A DNA stretch of 64,000 nucleotides, from contig JANQJU010000044.1 in the NCBI GenBank assembly GCA_028281495.1, positions 99,571 to 163,570 of the forward strand, read 5' to 3'. This DNA comes from SAR324 cluster bacterium (GTDB taxonomy: Bacteria > SAR324 > NAC60-12). Of the stretch, positions 17,007 to 25,593 are shown in pieces. Made by a program: the position numbers and the translations under genes. Each line of letters opens with the position of its first letter. Position 1 is the first letter of the stretch. Under the pieces are notes generated by a model, which saw only the letters and a program-made list of their open reading frames with translations, had not been told where the DNA came from and did no database searches.

Positions 17007-17846
17007 CTATGATTCTAACTTTTTCAAATACGCCTTGATCTCTTCAGGAGATAGGCCTTCTAGTCGCTTTTCCGGTGGATAGCGTCCTATCACTTCTTCA
17101 GCAGACAAGCCCGTCAAACGTTGCTCAGCAGACAAGCCTATCAAACGTTGCTTAGTGGACAGCCCTGCCAATCGTTCTTCGACGGTCATGCGGGCAGCAG
17201 TTCGTCGATGAACATCATTGATGAAATCTTCTACAGTGTATGACATCTGCACTCCTTCTAGTTCGTATAGTTCGGCCAGTTCGTTAAAGATTTCGGGGAT
17301 ATGTTCTGCTTTTGCCCAAAATTCCTTGAATCCATAGGATACCACATCTTGCTTGGCACTGAATAGATTCCAGATTGCATTATGTGGTGCTGTTGGAATC
17401 TGACTCAACACAACGATTCGTAAACGCTGATTCCCCCACATTATATCGTAAACACCTGATTGAATTTTCTGAAATGGCATCTTGGAAAACAAGCCATCGG
17501 GATATCGGGTCGACAAACCATACAAACCGAATTGATTTTCAGAGGGCAGTGGCGTTTCCGCAGTTGCCAATTGTTTACGGAAATTCACATAATGTCCGAC
17601 CAATTCTTGGATAGCCCAACCATCCAATGATTCATGTAGGGATTTGTAGGTGATCAGGCTATAAGGGTGGTGTAAATCCAAGCCATCAGGTAGTTGGACG
17701 GAAGATTTTCCAGCCTTTTTTCGTATGATCACAATATCTAAATACTGTTGCTTCAAAGAAAGTTCTTTTTCCAGTTCGACTTCCCAAACCGTATTCTCAA
17801 ATCGTTCTTTGAGGCCACTTCCAAATAAGCGATGCCATCGCAGCAT
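17007..17846 (-). CDS. PD-(D/E)XK-like (Rpn-type) protein with GLS repeats
   Basis: The N-terminal half resembles the Rpn/transposase-like branch of the PD-(D/E)XK nuclease fold: WEVELEKELSLKQQ, LDIVIIRKK and SLITYKSLHESLDGWAI, where the E, D and YK positions would form the metal site. The ExK position reads TYK here, so activity is uncertain. The C-terminus carries four to five copies of a nine-residue unit RL-GLS-EQ/EE (about residues 220-270), which is common in proteins of this kind. No good ribosome binding site precedes ATG at 17846, and a seven-G run lies just upstream (17855-17861). The gene stands alone, between the caspase gene and a divergent DUF1801 gene. Confidence 0.7.
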   Translation of the reverse strand: MLRWHRLFGSGLKERFENTVWEVELEKELSLKQQYLDIVIIRKKAGKSSVQLPDGLDLHHPYSLITYKSLHESLDGWAIQELVGHYVNFRKQLATAETPLPSENQFGLYGLSTRYPDGLFSKMPFQKIQSGVYDIMWGNQRLRIVVLSQIPTAPHNAIWNLFSAKQDVVSYGFKEFWAKAEHIPEIFNELAELYELEGVQMSYTVEDFINDVHRRTAARMTVEERLAGLSTKQRLIGLSAEQRLTGLSAEEVIGRYPPEKRLEGLSPEEIKAYLKKLES

Positions 17847-18002
17847 AATGTGTAGGGGGGGTAAGAAGAAATGTATTAATTATCATCTTGTGAACTAAAA
17901 TACGCAAACTTTCTAAATCTTTAACACCAAATACACAAGTCACAGTTAGAGAAATAAACAGCCAATCAAATTCACACAAAAAGGAAGAGAGGAGTCCATC
18001 TC

Positions 18003-18434
18003 ATGAAAACCATTCAAAACGAAACCATCGCAGCGGTTTTTGAGAGCTATCCACCGCCAATGCAAGAAAAGCTGGGGGTTCTGCGCCAATTGATCTTAGA
18101 CACGGCTGCCGAGCTAGACGAAGTGGATGCGATTGAAGAAACCCTCAAGTGGGGAGAGCCTAGCTATCTCACCAAAGGGGGCAGTACCATTCGGATTGCC
18201 TGGAAAGCCTCGAACGCCGAGCACTATGCCATGTTCTTCAATTGTCGAACCCAATTGGTGGAGACGTTCAGGGAGCTGTATGGGGAAACATTCCGTTTTG
18301 AAGGCAACCGTGCCATTGTTTTTCATGGCACCGAGGCAATCCCTTTCAACGAATTGAAGCATTGCATCTCCCTGGCCCTGACGTATCATCGCCGAAAGAA
18401 GCTCCCTCTGTTGGGGATCTGGAAAGATATCTAA
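18003..18434 (+). CDS. DUF1801 family protein
   Basis: The 143-residue protein matches the DUF1801 (YdhG-like) pattern: an N-terminal helical segment (VFESYPPPMQEKLGVLRQLI), the conserved EETLKWGEPSYLT, and a core strand region with YAMFFNC and FRFEGNRAIVF. Family members are small alpha/beta proteins, some of which have been linked to iron chaperoning, but the role here is unknown. The start follows AAGGAAGAGAGG. A 68-nt all-purine tract begins within the stop codon, and the next gene is a dehydrogenase about 150 bp downstream on the same strand. Confidence 0.85.
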   Translation: MKTIQNETIAAVFESYPPPMQEKLGVLRQLILDTAAELDEVDAIEETLKWGEPSYLTKGGSTIRIAWKASNAEHYAMFFNCRTQLVETFRELYGETFRFEGNRAIVFHGTEAIPFNELKHCISLALTYHRRKKLPLLGIWKDI

Positions 18435-18500
18435 AGAAGGAGAAAGGAGGAAAAAGGAAGGAGGAAGGAGGAAGGAGGAAGGAAAAAGGAAGAAGAAGGG
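18433..18500 (+). repeat. Unbroken 68-nt polypurine tract
   Basis: From the second base of the DUF1801 stop codon (TAA) to 18500 every base is A or G, with repeated GGAGGAA and AAGGAGG units, then one T and a further purine run. It contains several perfect Shine-Dalgarno-like AGGAGG strings with no start codon behind them. Such tracts can form triplex DNA and expand by slippage. Confidence 0.85.
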
Positions 18501-18586
18501 TGGAAGAAGGATTGATGAAATTTGAAGTAATGCGACACCAATAGAAAACGCATACAATCGAACACTGATTTAGAGAGGGGGCATAT

Positions 18587-19399
18587 ATGGAAAATCTGAG
18601 GAATAAAGTCGCAATTGTTACGGGGGCGTCCCAAGGCATTGGCAAAGCGATTGCCACCAGTTTGGCAATGGAGGGAGTCCAAGTTGCGCTCATTGCATCG
18701 AAGTTGGAAGCCTTGGAAAAGGCAGCCCAAGAAATTCGAGACAAAGGCGGTTCTGCAGAACCGTTTGCTTGTAACCTGCTGGACAACGAATTGTACTTTC
18801 AAACCTATGACAACATTGTGAAAGCTCTGGGACCTATCGATATTCTCGTCAATAACGTCGGGGCCGGTACCTTCAAACCCATGCATATCCAGACTCGAAA
18901 GGAAGCTTCCTTACCGGTTCAACTCCCTTTTGGGATCGCGGTGGCTGCTAGCCATTCAGTCATTCCCTCCATGCTAGCGAGAAAAAGTGGACACATCGTG
19001 AATTTGATCAGTCCTGCCGGATTGTTTCCGCTGCCCTACATGGCTCCTTATACCGCGTCTCGCTATGCGATGGTGGGGTTGTCGCATTCTCTCTATGAAG
19101 AATTGCATCACCAGGGGATTGGCGTCACCTTGGTTTGCCCCGGACAAGTGAATACGGGATATTTTGAACGGAACGATGCCGATCTGGCGTGGTATCCAAA
19201 ACTTTCTAAAGTGTTTCCGGTGCTCCAACCCGAACAGGTGGGAGCCGCTGTCGTTGAAGGCATCTTGAAGGACAAACGGGAAGTGATCCTTCCTAAAATG
19301 CTCGAAGGCATGATTCGTATGTATACCCCCACCCCTCGACTGTGGGTCCGCTTGTTTAAAGCATTCGGATGGTGGGGTCCCAGTAAGGAGATCGATTGA
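18587..19399 (+). CDS. Short-chain dehydrogenase with Arg in the active-site Lys position
   Basis: This is a classical SDR: cofactor motif TGASQGIG (residues about 13-20), NNVGAG, a catalytic Ser region (VNLISPAG) and Tyr155. The expected YxxxK motif reads YTASR, so Arg159 stands where the cofactor-binding Lys normally is. That would be expected to alter or reduce NAD(P)-dependent oxidoreductase activity. Members act on alcohols, ketones or lipids; the substrate is unknown. The C-terminus has a hydrophobic, Trp-rich stretch (LWVRLFKAFGWWGP), which may touch a membrane. GAGAGGGGGC precedes the ATG. A second SDR gene follows on the same strand after a repeat array. Confidence 0.88.
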   Translation: MENLRNKVAIVTGASQGIGKAIATSLAMEGVQVALIASKLEALEKAAQEIRDKGGSAEPFACNLLDNELYFQTYDNIVKALGPIDILVNNVGAGTFKPMHIQTRKEASLPVQLPFGIAVAASHSVIPSMLARKSGHIVNLISPAGLFPLPYMAPYTASRYAMVGLSHSLYEELHHQGIGVTLVCPGQVNTGYFERNDADLAWYPKLSKVFPVLQPEQVGAAVVEGILKDKREVILPKMLEGMIRMYTPTPRLWVRLFKAFGWWGPSKEID

Positions 19400-19420
19400 G
19401 GCCAGGATATAGCCCATAAC

Positions 19421-19490
19421 TCAAATCGTATTTTTCAAATCGTATTCATCAAATCGTATTCTCCAAATTATCTTCTCCAAGTCGTATTCA
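19421..19490. repeat. Five tandem 14-bp repeats
   Basis: Units start at 19421, 19435, 19449, 19463 and 19477, with consensus TCAAATCGTATTCT. The first three differ only at the last two positions; the fourth and fifth have drifted. The array ends 23 bp before the ATG of the second SDR gene, so it lies in its promoter or leader. It has the same unit length and copy number as the array at 584-653, but a different sequence. Confidence 0.9.
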
Positions 19491-19513
19491 CTTTTTAAGA
19501 GGGGAACTGAGCT

Positions 19514-20842
19514 ATGAAAGAGTTGAAACAAAAAGTCGCGGTCGTCACAGGAGCTGGAGACGGAATCGGTCACGCCTTAGCGTTGGCATTTGCGAAAGAA
19601 GGAATGAATCTCGTGCTCGTGGACATCAGCCCCGATTCACTAGAAACCGTAGAACACGAAATTCGAGAACTCGGAGTCGAAGTCATGAGCAAAGTGACGG
19701 ATGTCAGTGATCGAGACCAAATGTTTCAACTCGCGGATGCCGCTTATGAACGATTTGGTCACGTCCACATCCTGTGCAACAACGCGGGGATTGGTGGAGG
19801 TGGCCCGATTTCCGAACTCCAAATGGAAAACTGGGATTGGATGCTCGGCGTCAATCTTTATGGGGTTATTTACGGAGTTCATTATTTCTTAAAACGCATG
19901 CTGGCCAGTGGAGAGGAAGGCCACATTGTCAATACGGCCTCCATTGCCGGAATGCTGGCTGGCCCGGTGATGTCGACTTACCATGTGGCTAAATTTGGAG
20001 TAGTGGCCTTCAGCGAGAGCTTGTTTCATCAGCTCCGAGGCACTCCAGTGGGGGTTTCTGTTTTATGTCCTGGTTTTGTTAAAACCAGCATTGTTAAGAA
20101 TGGACGGAAATTAGCCGCTGAGAAAAAGGAACTATACAACCTGTTGGAACAAAACCGAGACGAGGCGTTGATCGCTATAGACAACATGGAACGGCGACTG
20201 GAAAATGGCATGAGTCCCGGTACTGTGGCGCAAATGGTGATCAACTCCATCCAAGCCAAGCGGTTGTATATTTTACCGGATCCTGAATTTTTACAGTTTC
20301 TAGAAACCCGCATGAATGTCATTCGAGCGCACACTCTCGACCTCAAAGACACAATGGCTTCGCTTGGCGTGTACCAGCCCCCATCAGAAACGGTCACTTA
20401 CACCCATGCCCATCCCCATTTTTCCATTATGTATCCTAGCGATTGGGTCGAACAACGGCCCATGCCTTCGCAGAATTTCGTATTTCGTGCGGTGAGCTCC
20501 TCTGATAGTCCGGATATGACTCTCTATGTCAGCGATATTCCGTCCGAAGGACTCTCCGCTTCGCTCCATACTCTTTCTCAAAAACTCGCATCAACCCAGG
20601 GAACCGATGTCCAAGTGACTTCCGAGAAAACCACTCAGCTTGCTGATGGAACGCCAGCCCTCGAAGGAGAAATCGATATGGGAGACATGGATGGCGTCAA
20701 CCGACTCACGATCCTGGTGTTGAATGCAATTCATAAACAAAAACTCATCAGCGTGCGACTCCTATGCCTCCGTTTACGATGCGATGCTGCCATGAAACAA
20801 AAGCTATGGGATGTTGCCCATTCGTTGAGTTTTCAATCCTGA
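19514..20842 (+). CDS. SDR fused to a C-terminal PsbP/DcrB-like domain
   Basis: Residues 1 to about 270 are a complete SDR: TGAGDGIG, NNAGIGGGG, VNTASIAG and the active-site motif YHVAK (Tyr156, Lys160), so it should be active with NAD(P). A region of about 150 residues follows (from about 295) with strand motifs HFSIMYPSDWVEQRP and MTLYVSDIP. It resembles the PsbP/DcrB (DUF1795-like) fold, which usually occurs as a separate exported protein. No signal peptide is present, so the fused domain should stay in the cytoplasm. GAGGGGAACTGAGCT precedes the ATG. The substrate is unknown; the neighbouring SDR lacks the Lys, so the two may have diverged from a pair. Confidence 0.85.
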   Translation: MKELKQKVAVVTGAGDGIGHALALAFAKEGMNLVLVDISPDSLETVEHEIRELGVEVMSKVTDVSDRDQMFQLADAAYERFGHVHILCNNAGIGGGGPISELQMENWDWMLGVNLYGVIYGVHYFLKRMLASGEEGHIVNTASIAGMLAGPVMSTYHVAKFGVVAFSESLFHQLRGTPVGVSVLCPGFVKTSIVKNGRKLAAEKKELYNLLEQNRDEALIAIDNMERRLENGMSPGTVAQMVINSIQAKRLYILPDPEFLQFLETRMNVIRAHTLDLKDTMASLGVYQPPSETVTYTHAHPHFSIMYPSDWVEQRPMPSQNFVFRAVSSSDSPDMTLYVSDIPSEGLSASLHTLSQKLASTQGTDVQVTSEKTTQLADGTPALEGEIDMGDMDGVNRLTILVLNAIHKQKLISVRLLCLRLRCDAAMKQKLWDVAHSLSFQS

Positions 20843-20889
20843 AATGCCTGCTTTCCTCGGCTTCCTATTAGGTTTTTGAATCCCCATTT

Positions 20890-20931
20890 TGAGTTTCCAT
20901 TCATCCATTCTGAGCTTCCATTCATCCATTG
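20890..20931. repeat. 21-bp tandem repeat
   Basis: TGAGTTTCCATTCATCCATT and TGAGCTTCCATTCATCCATT follow each other with a period of 21 bp (20890-20910 and 20911-20931). They lie in the gap between the SDR-fusion gene and the von Willebrand A gene. No function is evident. Confidence 0.8.
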
Positions 20932-21090
20932 TGGGGTGTTAAAGCCAATCCGTCGGTGATGTTGTCGATATACACAACAACACCACGCAGTATTGATTTA
21001 AACACCCCCAAAACAATTCCTAAAATGGCGTTACGTATAGGATGCTGACAGCTATGGAAAAATTGATCGTTTCTACAATTGAGGAGGACT

Positions 21091-22983
21091 ATGAAACACA
21101 TCGTACTGACCCTAGTGTGGTGCAGTTGCATTTTATTTATCGGGTGCACACCGGAGGATCGTGTGAACCCCAATCCCCCCACACAAGAAAATCAAGAAGC
21201 CTCGGTTCAGGAAAAACAAGACGCTGCCATTCAGGAAAAACAAGATACTACCGTTCAGGAAAAACAAGAAACCACCGTTCAGGAAAAACAAGAAACCACG
21301 GTCCAGAAAGAACAAAACGTTGTAGTTCCTTCACCAGCACTGCTGGCCCCCCGGCAAGAAGCCCCAGCTCCAGCCGCAGCTCCCCAACAGGGGGTTCGAG
21401 GTGCTGCGCCTGTGGAGAAAAAACCAGTTGTGCCGAAAACACCAGTACCAGCAGTCGCCGCACCAAGTCCCGTTCCTGATGCTTCGGTCTCGGTTGTTCG
21501 CGCTCCCTCACAGCCTCTCATTGCTCCCGTCCCCAAACCTCCTCCCCCACCCAATTCAGAAGAGTATGCCTCGGTTGCGGAAAATGATTTTTTGGCAGTG
21601 CTCGACAATCCCCTCTCGACGTTTTCTATTGATGTGGATACCGCGGCGTACAGCAATATCCGGCGTTTCATCAGCAACAATCAACTTCCTCCAGGAGCCG
21701 CCGTGCGAACTGAGGAATTCATCAATTATTTCACCTATGATTATCCAGAACCGGAAAATGGGGATCCTTTCTCTATCTATACCGAAGTGTCTCAAACCCC
21801 CTGGAATCCTACCAACCAGCTCATCCATATTGGTATCCAAGGCAAGGATATTCCGAAAGAGGAACTCCCTCCCAGCAATCTCGTATTTTTGATCGATGTT
21901 TCTGGTTCGATGGCAGGGGCTAAAAAATTGCCGTTGGTGAAGTCAGCTTTCAAAATGCTGGTCAAACAGATGCGCCCCATCGATCGGGCTGCCATCGTGG
22001 TGTATTCCAATCAAGTCCGCACAGTATTGCCTTCCACATCAGGGAATGAAAAACAGAAAATTTTGGAAACGTTGCAGCAACTTCAGGCCGGAGGATCGAC
22101 CGCAGGGGGAGCTGGCATCCAAAAAGCGTATGAAATTGCCCAAAACAACTTTTTTCCCTCGGGAAACAATCGCGTGATAATGGCATCTGATGGGGATTTC
22201 AATGTTGGGATTTCCAACACCAATGAATTGATTCGGTTTATCCAGGAAAAAAAGAAATCGGGAGTCTTTCTCACGATCTTGGGTTTTGGAATCGGCAATT
22301 ATAAAGACGCCAAAATGGAGCAGGTGGCCAACCAAGGAAACGGGAATTACGGGTACATCGATAATCTCCTTGAAGCCAAAAAAATGATGGTCAAAGAAAT
22401 GGGTGGGACGTTTTTCACCATTGCCAAGGATGTCAAAATTCAGGTGGAGTTCAACCCAACCAAAGTCCGGTCCTACCGGCTGATCGGATACGAGAATCGC
22501 TTACTGGAAGATAAAGATTTTAATGACGATACCAAAGATGCTGGAGAGGTGGGGGTGGGACACTCCGTGACGGCCTTGTATGAAATCATTCCCACAGGAT
22601 CGGGCACCAGCGACTTCGAGGCAGGACCTCCGGTCGATCCTCTCAAATACCAAAAAAGCGAAATCACCTCCGAAGCACACGAAAGCAATGAACTCATGAC
22701 GGTCAAGTTGCGCTACAAACGACCGGATGAAGCAACGAGTCAGGTGATTCAGAAAAACGTGATTGACCAGCGACAGGCCATTGAAACCACTTCCAATGAT
22801 TTCAAATTTTCTGCGGCTGTTGCCGAATATGGGATGCTCCTCACCAATTCCAAATTCAAAGGCGATTCTACGTTTGATAATGTGTTGCAACTTGCCCGTG
22901 CTTCCAAAGGAAACGATGACGAAGGCTATCGAGCCGAATTCATTCGACTCGTGGAAATGACCCAACTGCTTGCTGAAAATTAG
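21091..22983 (+). CDS. YfbK-like von Willebrand A lipoprotein
   Basis: A signal peptide with lipobox (LFIGC) is followed by a Gln/Lys/Glu repeat region and a Pro/Ala-rich linker. Next come the YfbK-type N-terminal domain (FSIDVDTAAYSNIRRF), a von Willebrand A domain with intact metal site DVSGSM (Asp269, Ser271, Ser273), and a C-terminal DUF3520-like region ending in EFIRLVEMTQLL. E. coli YfbK is the known relative; its role is not clear. The vWA fold binds ligands through a metal ion, so an adhesion or protein-complex role is likely at the envelope. ATG at 21091 follows GAGGAGG; the longer frame begins at TTG. It overlaps the convergent serine-hydrolase gene by 4 bp. Confidence 0.9.
   Translation: MKHIVLTLVWCSCILFIGCTPEDRVNPNPPTQENQEASVQEKQDAAIQEKQDTTVQEKQETTVQEKQETTVQKEQNVVVPSPALLAPRQEAPAPAAAPQQGVRGAAPVEKKPVVPKTPVPAVAAPSPVPDASVSVVRAPSQPLIAPVPKPPPPPNSEEYASVAENDFLAVLDNPLSTFSIDVDTAAYSNIRRFISNNQLPPGAAVRTEEFINYFTYDYPEPENGDPFSIYTEVSQTPWNPTNQLIHIGIQGKDIPKEELPPSNLVFLIDVSGSMAGAKKLPLVKSAFKMLVKQMRPIDRAAIVVYSNQVRTVLPSTSGNEKQKILETLQQLQAGGSTAGGAGIQKAYEIAQNNFFPSGNNRVIMASDGDFNVGISNTNELIRFIQEKKKSGVFLTILGFGIGNYKDAKMEQVANQGNGNYGYIDNLLEAKKMMVKEMGGTFFTIAKDVKIQVEFNPTKVRSYRLIGYENRLLEDKDFNDDTKDAGEVGVGHSVTALYEIIPTGSGTSDFEAGPPVDPLKYQKSEITSEAHESNELMTVKLRYKRPDEATSQVIQKNVIDQRQAIETTSNDFKFSAAVAEYGMLLTNSKFKGDSTFDNVLQLARASKGNDDEGYRAEFIRLVEMTQLLAEN
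21205..21324 (+). repeat. 24-bp in-frame repeats in the vWA lipoprotein
   Basis: Five 24-bp units start at 21205, 21229, 21253, 21277 and 21301. They encode eight-residue units of the form VQEKQETT, preceded by one degenerate copy. The repeat forms a charged, probably helical or extended spacer between the lipid anchor and the folded domains, and could vary in copy number between strains. Confidence 0.9.
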
Positions 22984-24551
22984 CTTCCATTTGTTTTTTG
23001 TTTTCCTTGAATGACCATGCCATGGCTCTTGAAGAGTACTTTGTCATTGGAAAAGGTGAATTGTAGTTCGAGATGCCGGAATCTAGATATCTCGTGGAGA
23101 TCCACCACAAATTCATTGGGGGCAACCCACTCCCCTCTCGCTCGTTGTAATAAAATTGGATGCATCAGGCCTTTTGAAAATCGATATTGGTTATCCAAGC
23201 CTACTGGAATGGTCGCCTGCCTTCCAAAAATCTCTAACGAAATTTTCATTTCGTGGGGAGTGGTAAAATCAAAGGACACCCATTGAAGTTGGAACGGGTT
23301 CTGTTCCATCTCATACAATTGTTTTGCATATTTGATATCCTGGATGGGTGGTTTTGAGATTCTTTTTGTTTCCTGGATTGGCCTTTCCACCGAATGAATG
23401 CGTTTTAATAGCTCTTGGTAGTCTTTTTTATTCTCTACCAGGGGTTTTTCCGATTTAACCGATTTTAAAACAAGTTCAACTAACGGTTTTCTTTTAATTC
23501 CAGCCCCTGTTAACACAAAAACTAAGTTTTTTTCTTTGGCAATCGCAATGAGTTGCCCTCCTCTCCCTCTTGCTTCCACCAATTCTATCCCCGACACTTG
23601 ATGCTTCCACCAGCCATACCCATATTCATAATCTCCATAAAAGTATCTATCCCAAAAATCTAAAAGGACTGTATTTTGGTAAGATTGCTCCACCCACATA
23701 GAAGAAACGATTTGTCGGTTTTTCCATCGACCGTTGTTTAAAACCAAGTGACCAATTCGAAGTGCATCTAAAGGAACTAAACTTAAATCTCCCCAACCAT
23801 GAGTAATCCCCTTAGGTCCGGACTCCCAGTGAAAGTTTTTAATTCCGATGGGTGAAAAAAGGGCTTTCATCGCAAACTCTTTTGCGGATACCCCTACTTT
23901 TTGCGTAATGATGCCACTTAATAAATGGGTATTTCGGCTACAATAGTTCCATTCTGTACCAGGTGAATCAACCATCGGAAGATCGAGTACATATTGAATC
24001 CAGTCCGAGCTTTTCCTCATTTGTTCAACATCCGAACCGTCTTTTTCACAATCAAGCCCAGAGGTCATTGTTAACAAATTTTGAATGTCTAATTCTTCTT
24101 TGTCATCATTTCTATTGGCAATTATACGACTTGGGAAAATGTTAAGAATTTTCTGTTTTTCAGAATTGGCCTGCTCTTGATCCAAAGCAATCCCCATTAA
24201 CAAGGAAGTGACACTTTTAGTCACCGAAGACATATCGTGAGCATAGCCCTTCCTGAATGGATAAAAGTAAGCATCCAAAATCAAAACTCCATTTCGCACG
24301 ACGTGAATACTATGAATTTTGACTTCATGCTTTTGAATGTAATCGAACACTTGCAGCAAATCCGTTGAACTCACACCTTGCTGCTCCGGTGAAGATCGCT
24401 TCCACTGATGGTTGTGGGGCCAATAGGTTGTGAATTGCTTCTTGGATAAGATTTCTGAAGAAACAGCATTTGATTTGGAGTGATTGGTCGTTGCACACCC
24501 TATTAAAAAAAAGCAACTCGCCCCCAATAAGATAAACAATACCTTTTGCAT
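22980..24551 (-). CDS. Lipoprotein serine hydrolase (class C beta-lactamase fold)
   Basis: A lipobox signal peptide (CFFLIGC) is followed by a beta-lactamase/penicillin-binding-protein-like hydrolase domain. The nucleophile motif is SVTK (Ser109, Lys112); WNYCSRNTH is the Tyr motif, and a GRGGQ segment stands in the place of the KTG/HxG motif. This family includes esterases and peptidases; beta-lactamase activity is unlikely to be its main role. A C-terminal extension of about 150 residues, with beta strands and no match that I recognise, follows. ATG at 24551 follows GGAAAGAG; the frame to 24638 is longer but has no lipobox start. It overlaps the vWA gene by 4 bp on the other strand. Confidence 0.87.
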   Translation of the reverse strand: MQKVLFILLGASCFFLIGCATTNHSKSNAVSSEILSKKQFTTYWPHNHQWKRSSPEQQGVSSTDLLQVFDYIQKHEVKIHSIHVVRNGVLILDAYFYPFRKGYAHDMSSVTKSVTSLLMGIALDQEQANSEKQKILNIFPSRIIANRNDDKEELDIQNLLTMTSGLDCEKDGSDVEQMRKSSDWIQYVLDLPMVDSPGTEWNYCSRNTHLLSGIITQKVGVSAKEFAMKALFSPIGIKNFHWESGPKGITHGWGDLSLVPLDALRIGHLVLNNGRWKNRQIVSSMWVEQSYQNTVLLDFWDRYFYGDYEYGYGWWKHQVSGIELVEARGRGGQLIAIAKEKNLVFVLTGAGIKRKPLVELVLKSVKSEKPLVENKKDYQELLKRIHSVERPIQETKRISKPPIQDIKYAKQLYEMEQNPFQLQWVSFDFTTPHEMKISLEIFGRQATIPVGLDNQYRFSKGLMHPILLQRARGEWVAPNEFVVDLHEISRFRHLELQFTFSNDKVLFKSHGMVIQGKQKTNGS

Positions 24552-24704
24552 TAGTTTCTCTTTCCAAACCTTTCCAGATCTTTCCGGTACCTGATGCCAA
24601 TTGCCCACATCCATGTCCATCCATCGTAGCAACGGCATTTCTTGGCGTGTGACATAGAACTTGTAGCCACAACAGAAACCCGAGAAAGGGCGTACGATGT
24701 TGTT

Positions 24705-25372
24705 TTATTGTGGCGTCACTTGTAGAGCTTGGGTGATATCCAAGATCCCTCCTGCCGTATCCACTGCCCCCAAGCAGGTGATGGGGGTCGTCGCGGAAGC
24801 CAAGCTGGGCGCGCACAGGGGCGCGTTGGTAGTGGTCGCAAAGGTCAAGGTCGGTTCAGAAACCAAGTTCTCATTACCCGCGTTGCGAAAACCTTCGGAA
24901 GTCACAAACAAATCATAGAGGGTATCCACGGCAATATTGGACACCGTAAAAGCCCCGTCTGAATCCGTAGTCGTGAGCAAATTGGAGGCACTTTGAAAAT
25001 GGATGACACTGCCTTCCTCTCTCGTATCCGTGAGTGCGGGCGAGCCGTCGACATTTGCAACATCATTTCCAGCCGGTATCAAGGTGATGGATAGCCCACT
25101 TGCAGCTTGCCCAGTCGTTGAATTCTGAACGGTTCCACGTACGATGGCTTGCAACCGTCTGAGCTGGAATGAAGCAGCATCTACTGATAAACCGTTAACG
25201 GTAACAGTTGGAGTTGGCCCAGACTCCGTGCTACTGGTGATTACAAAAATTGCGGTCGCATAGATTGTAGCCGACGTGTGTCCTGACTCGATCCGCCACA
25301 TCCTGCTGTCCAAAAAATCAATAGCAGTAAAATGGCTAGACTTTGCCACTTGAAGTTCACATATCCTTTCAT
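24705..25372 (-). pseudogene. Frameshifted lipoprotein with a carboxypeptidase-regulatory-like domain
   Basis: ATG at 25372, with an excellent GGAGG site, starts a lipoprotein signal peptide (SLAILLLLIFWTAGC, Cys25) that runs into TAA at 25241-25243. The rest of the protein (VITSSTESGPTPTVTVNG onwards) is open in another frame. One added base in the T5 run at 25245-25249 (A5 on the plus strand) would join them into a protein of about 222 residues. The downstream part contains a carboxypeptidase-regulatory-like domain (AIVRGTVQN, TTDSDGAFTVSN) and an alanine/threonine-rich end. So either the gene is broken by a 1-bp deletion, or it varies by slippage, or the sequence has an error. It is the gene upstream of the serine hydrolase. 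Confidence 0.8.
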
Positions 25373-25525
25373 AAGGTGCCTCCATTCATAACATTATCTC
25401 CTTTATTAAATACTGGGTTCGAACTCGATAAACTTTTCCTTTCCTAAAAAGATATCCTATTTTGTCAAGGCTTTATGTGAATTTTAGCATCCTTATTGCC
25501 AATGTTGGATTGCACCGGAACAAGC

Positions 25526-25550
25526 GGAACAAATTGTTCTAAAACCCGAT
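25526..25550 (+). promoter_or_regulatory. Candidate ECF-type promoter
   Basis: GGAAC at 25526-25530 is followed after 16 bp by CGAT (25547-25550), the layout typical of ECF promoters (GGAAC about 16-17 bp before CGTC/CGAT-like). A second GGAAC lies just upstream at 25517-25521. The gene directly downstream encodes an ECF sigma factor, so self-activation would fit. This is a match by eye only. Confidence 0.35.
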
Positions 25551-25593
25551 CCATCTCGAATCAGTGGTTTTAAATTTTATGAAAAGGAACCTG

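Noticed and set aside
17797..17979. Minus-strand frame upstream of the PD-(D/E)XK-like gene as a lost N-terminus
   Set aside because: Joining the frames through the seven-G run would add residues with no resemblance to the family, so no frameshift is claimed.
18346..18886. Minus-strand frames across the polypurine tract
   Set aside because: They are driven by the low-complexity tract and overlap two well-supported plus-strand genes.
20922..21182. 86-residue minus-strand frame before the vWA gene
   Set aside because: It overlaps the vWA signal-peptide region on the other strand, and no start signal or family match is seen.
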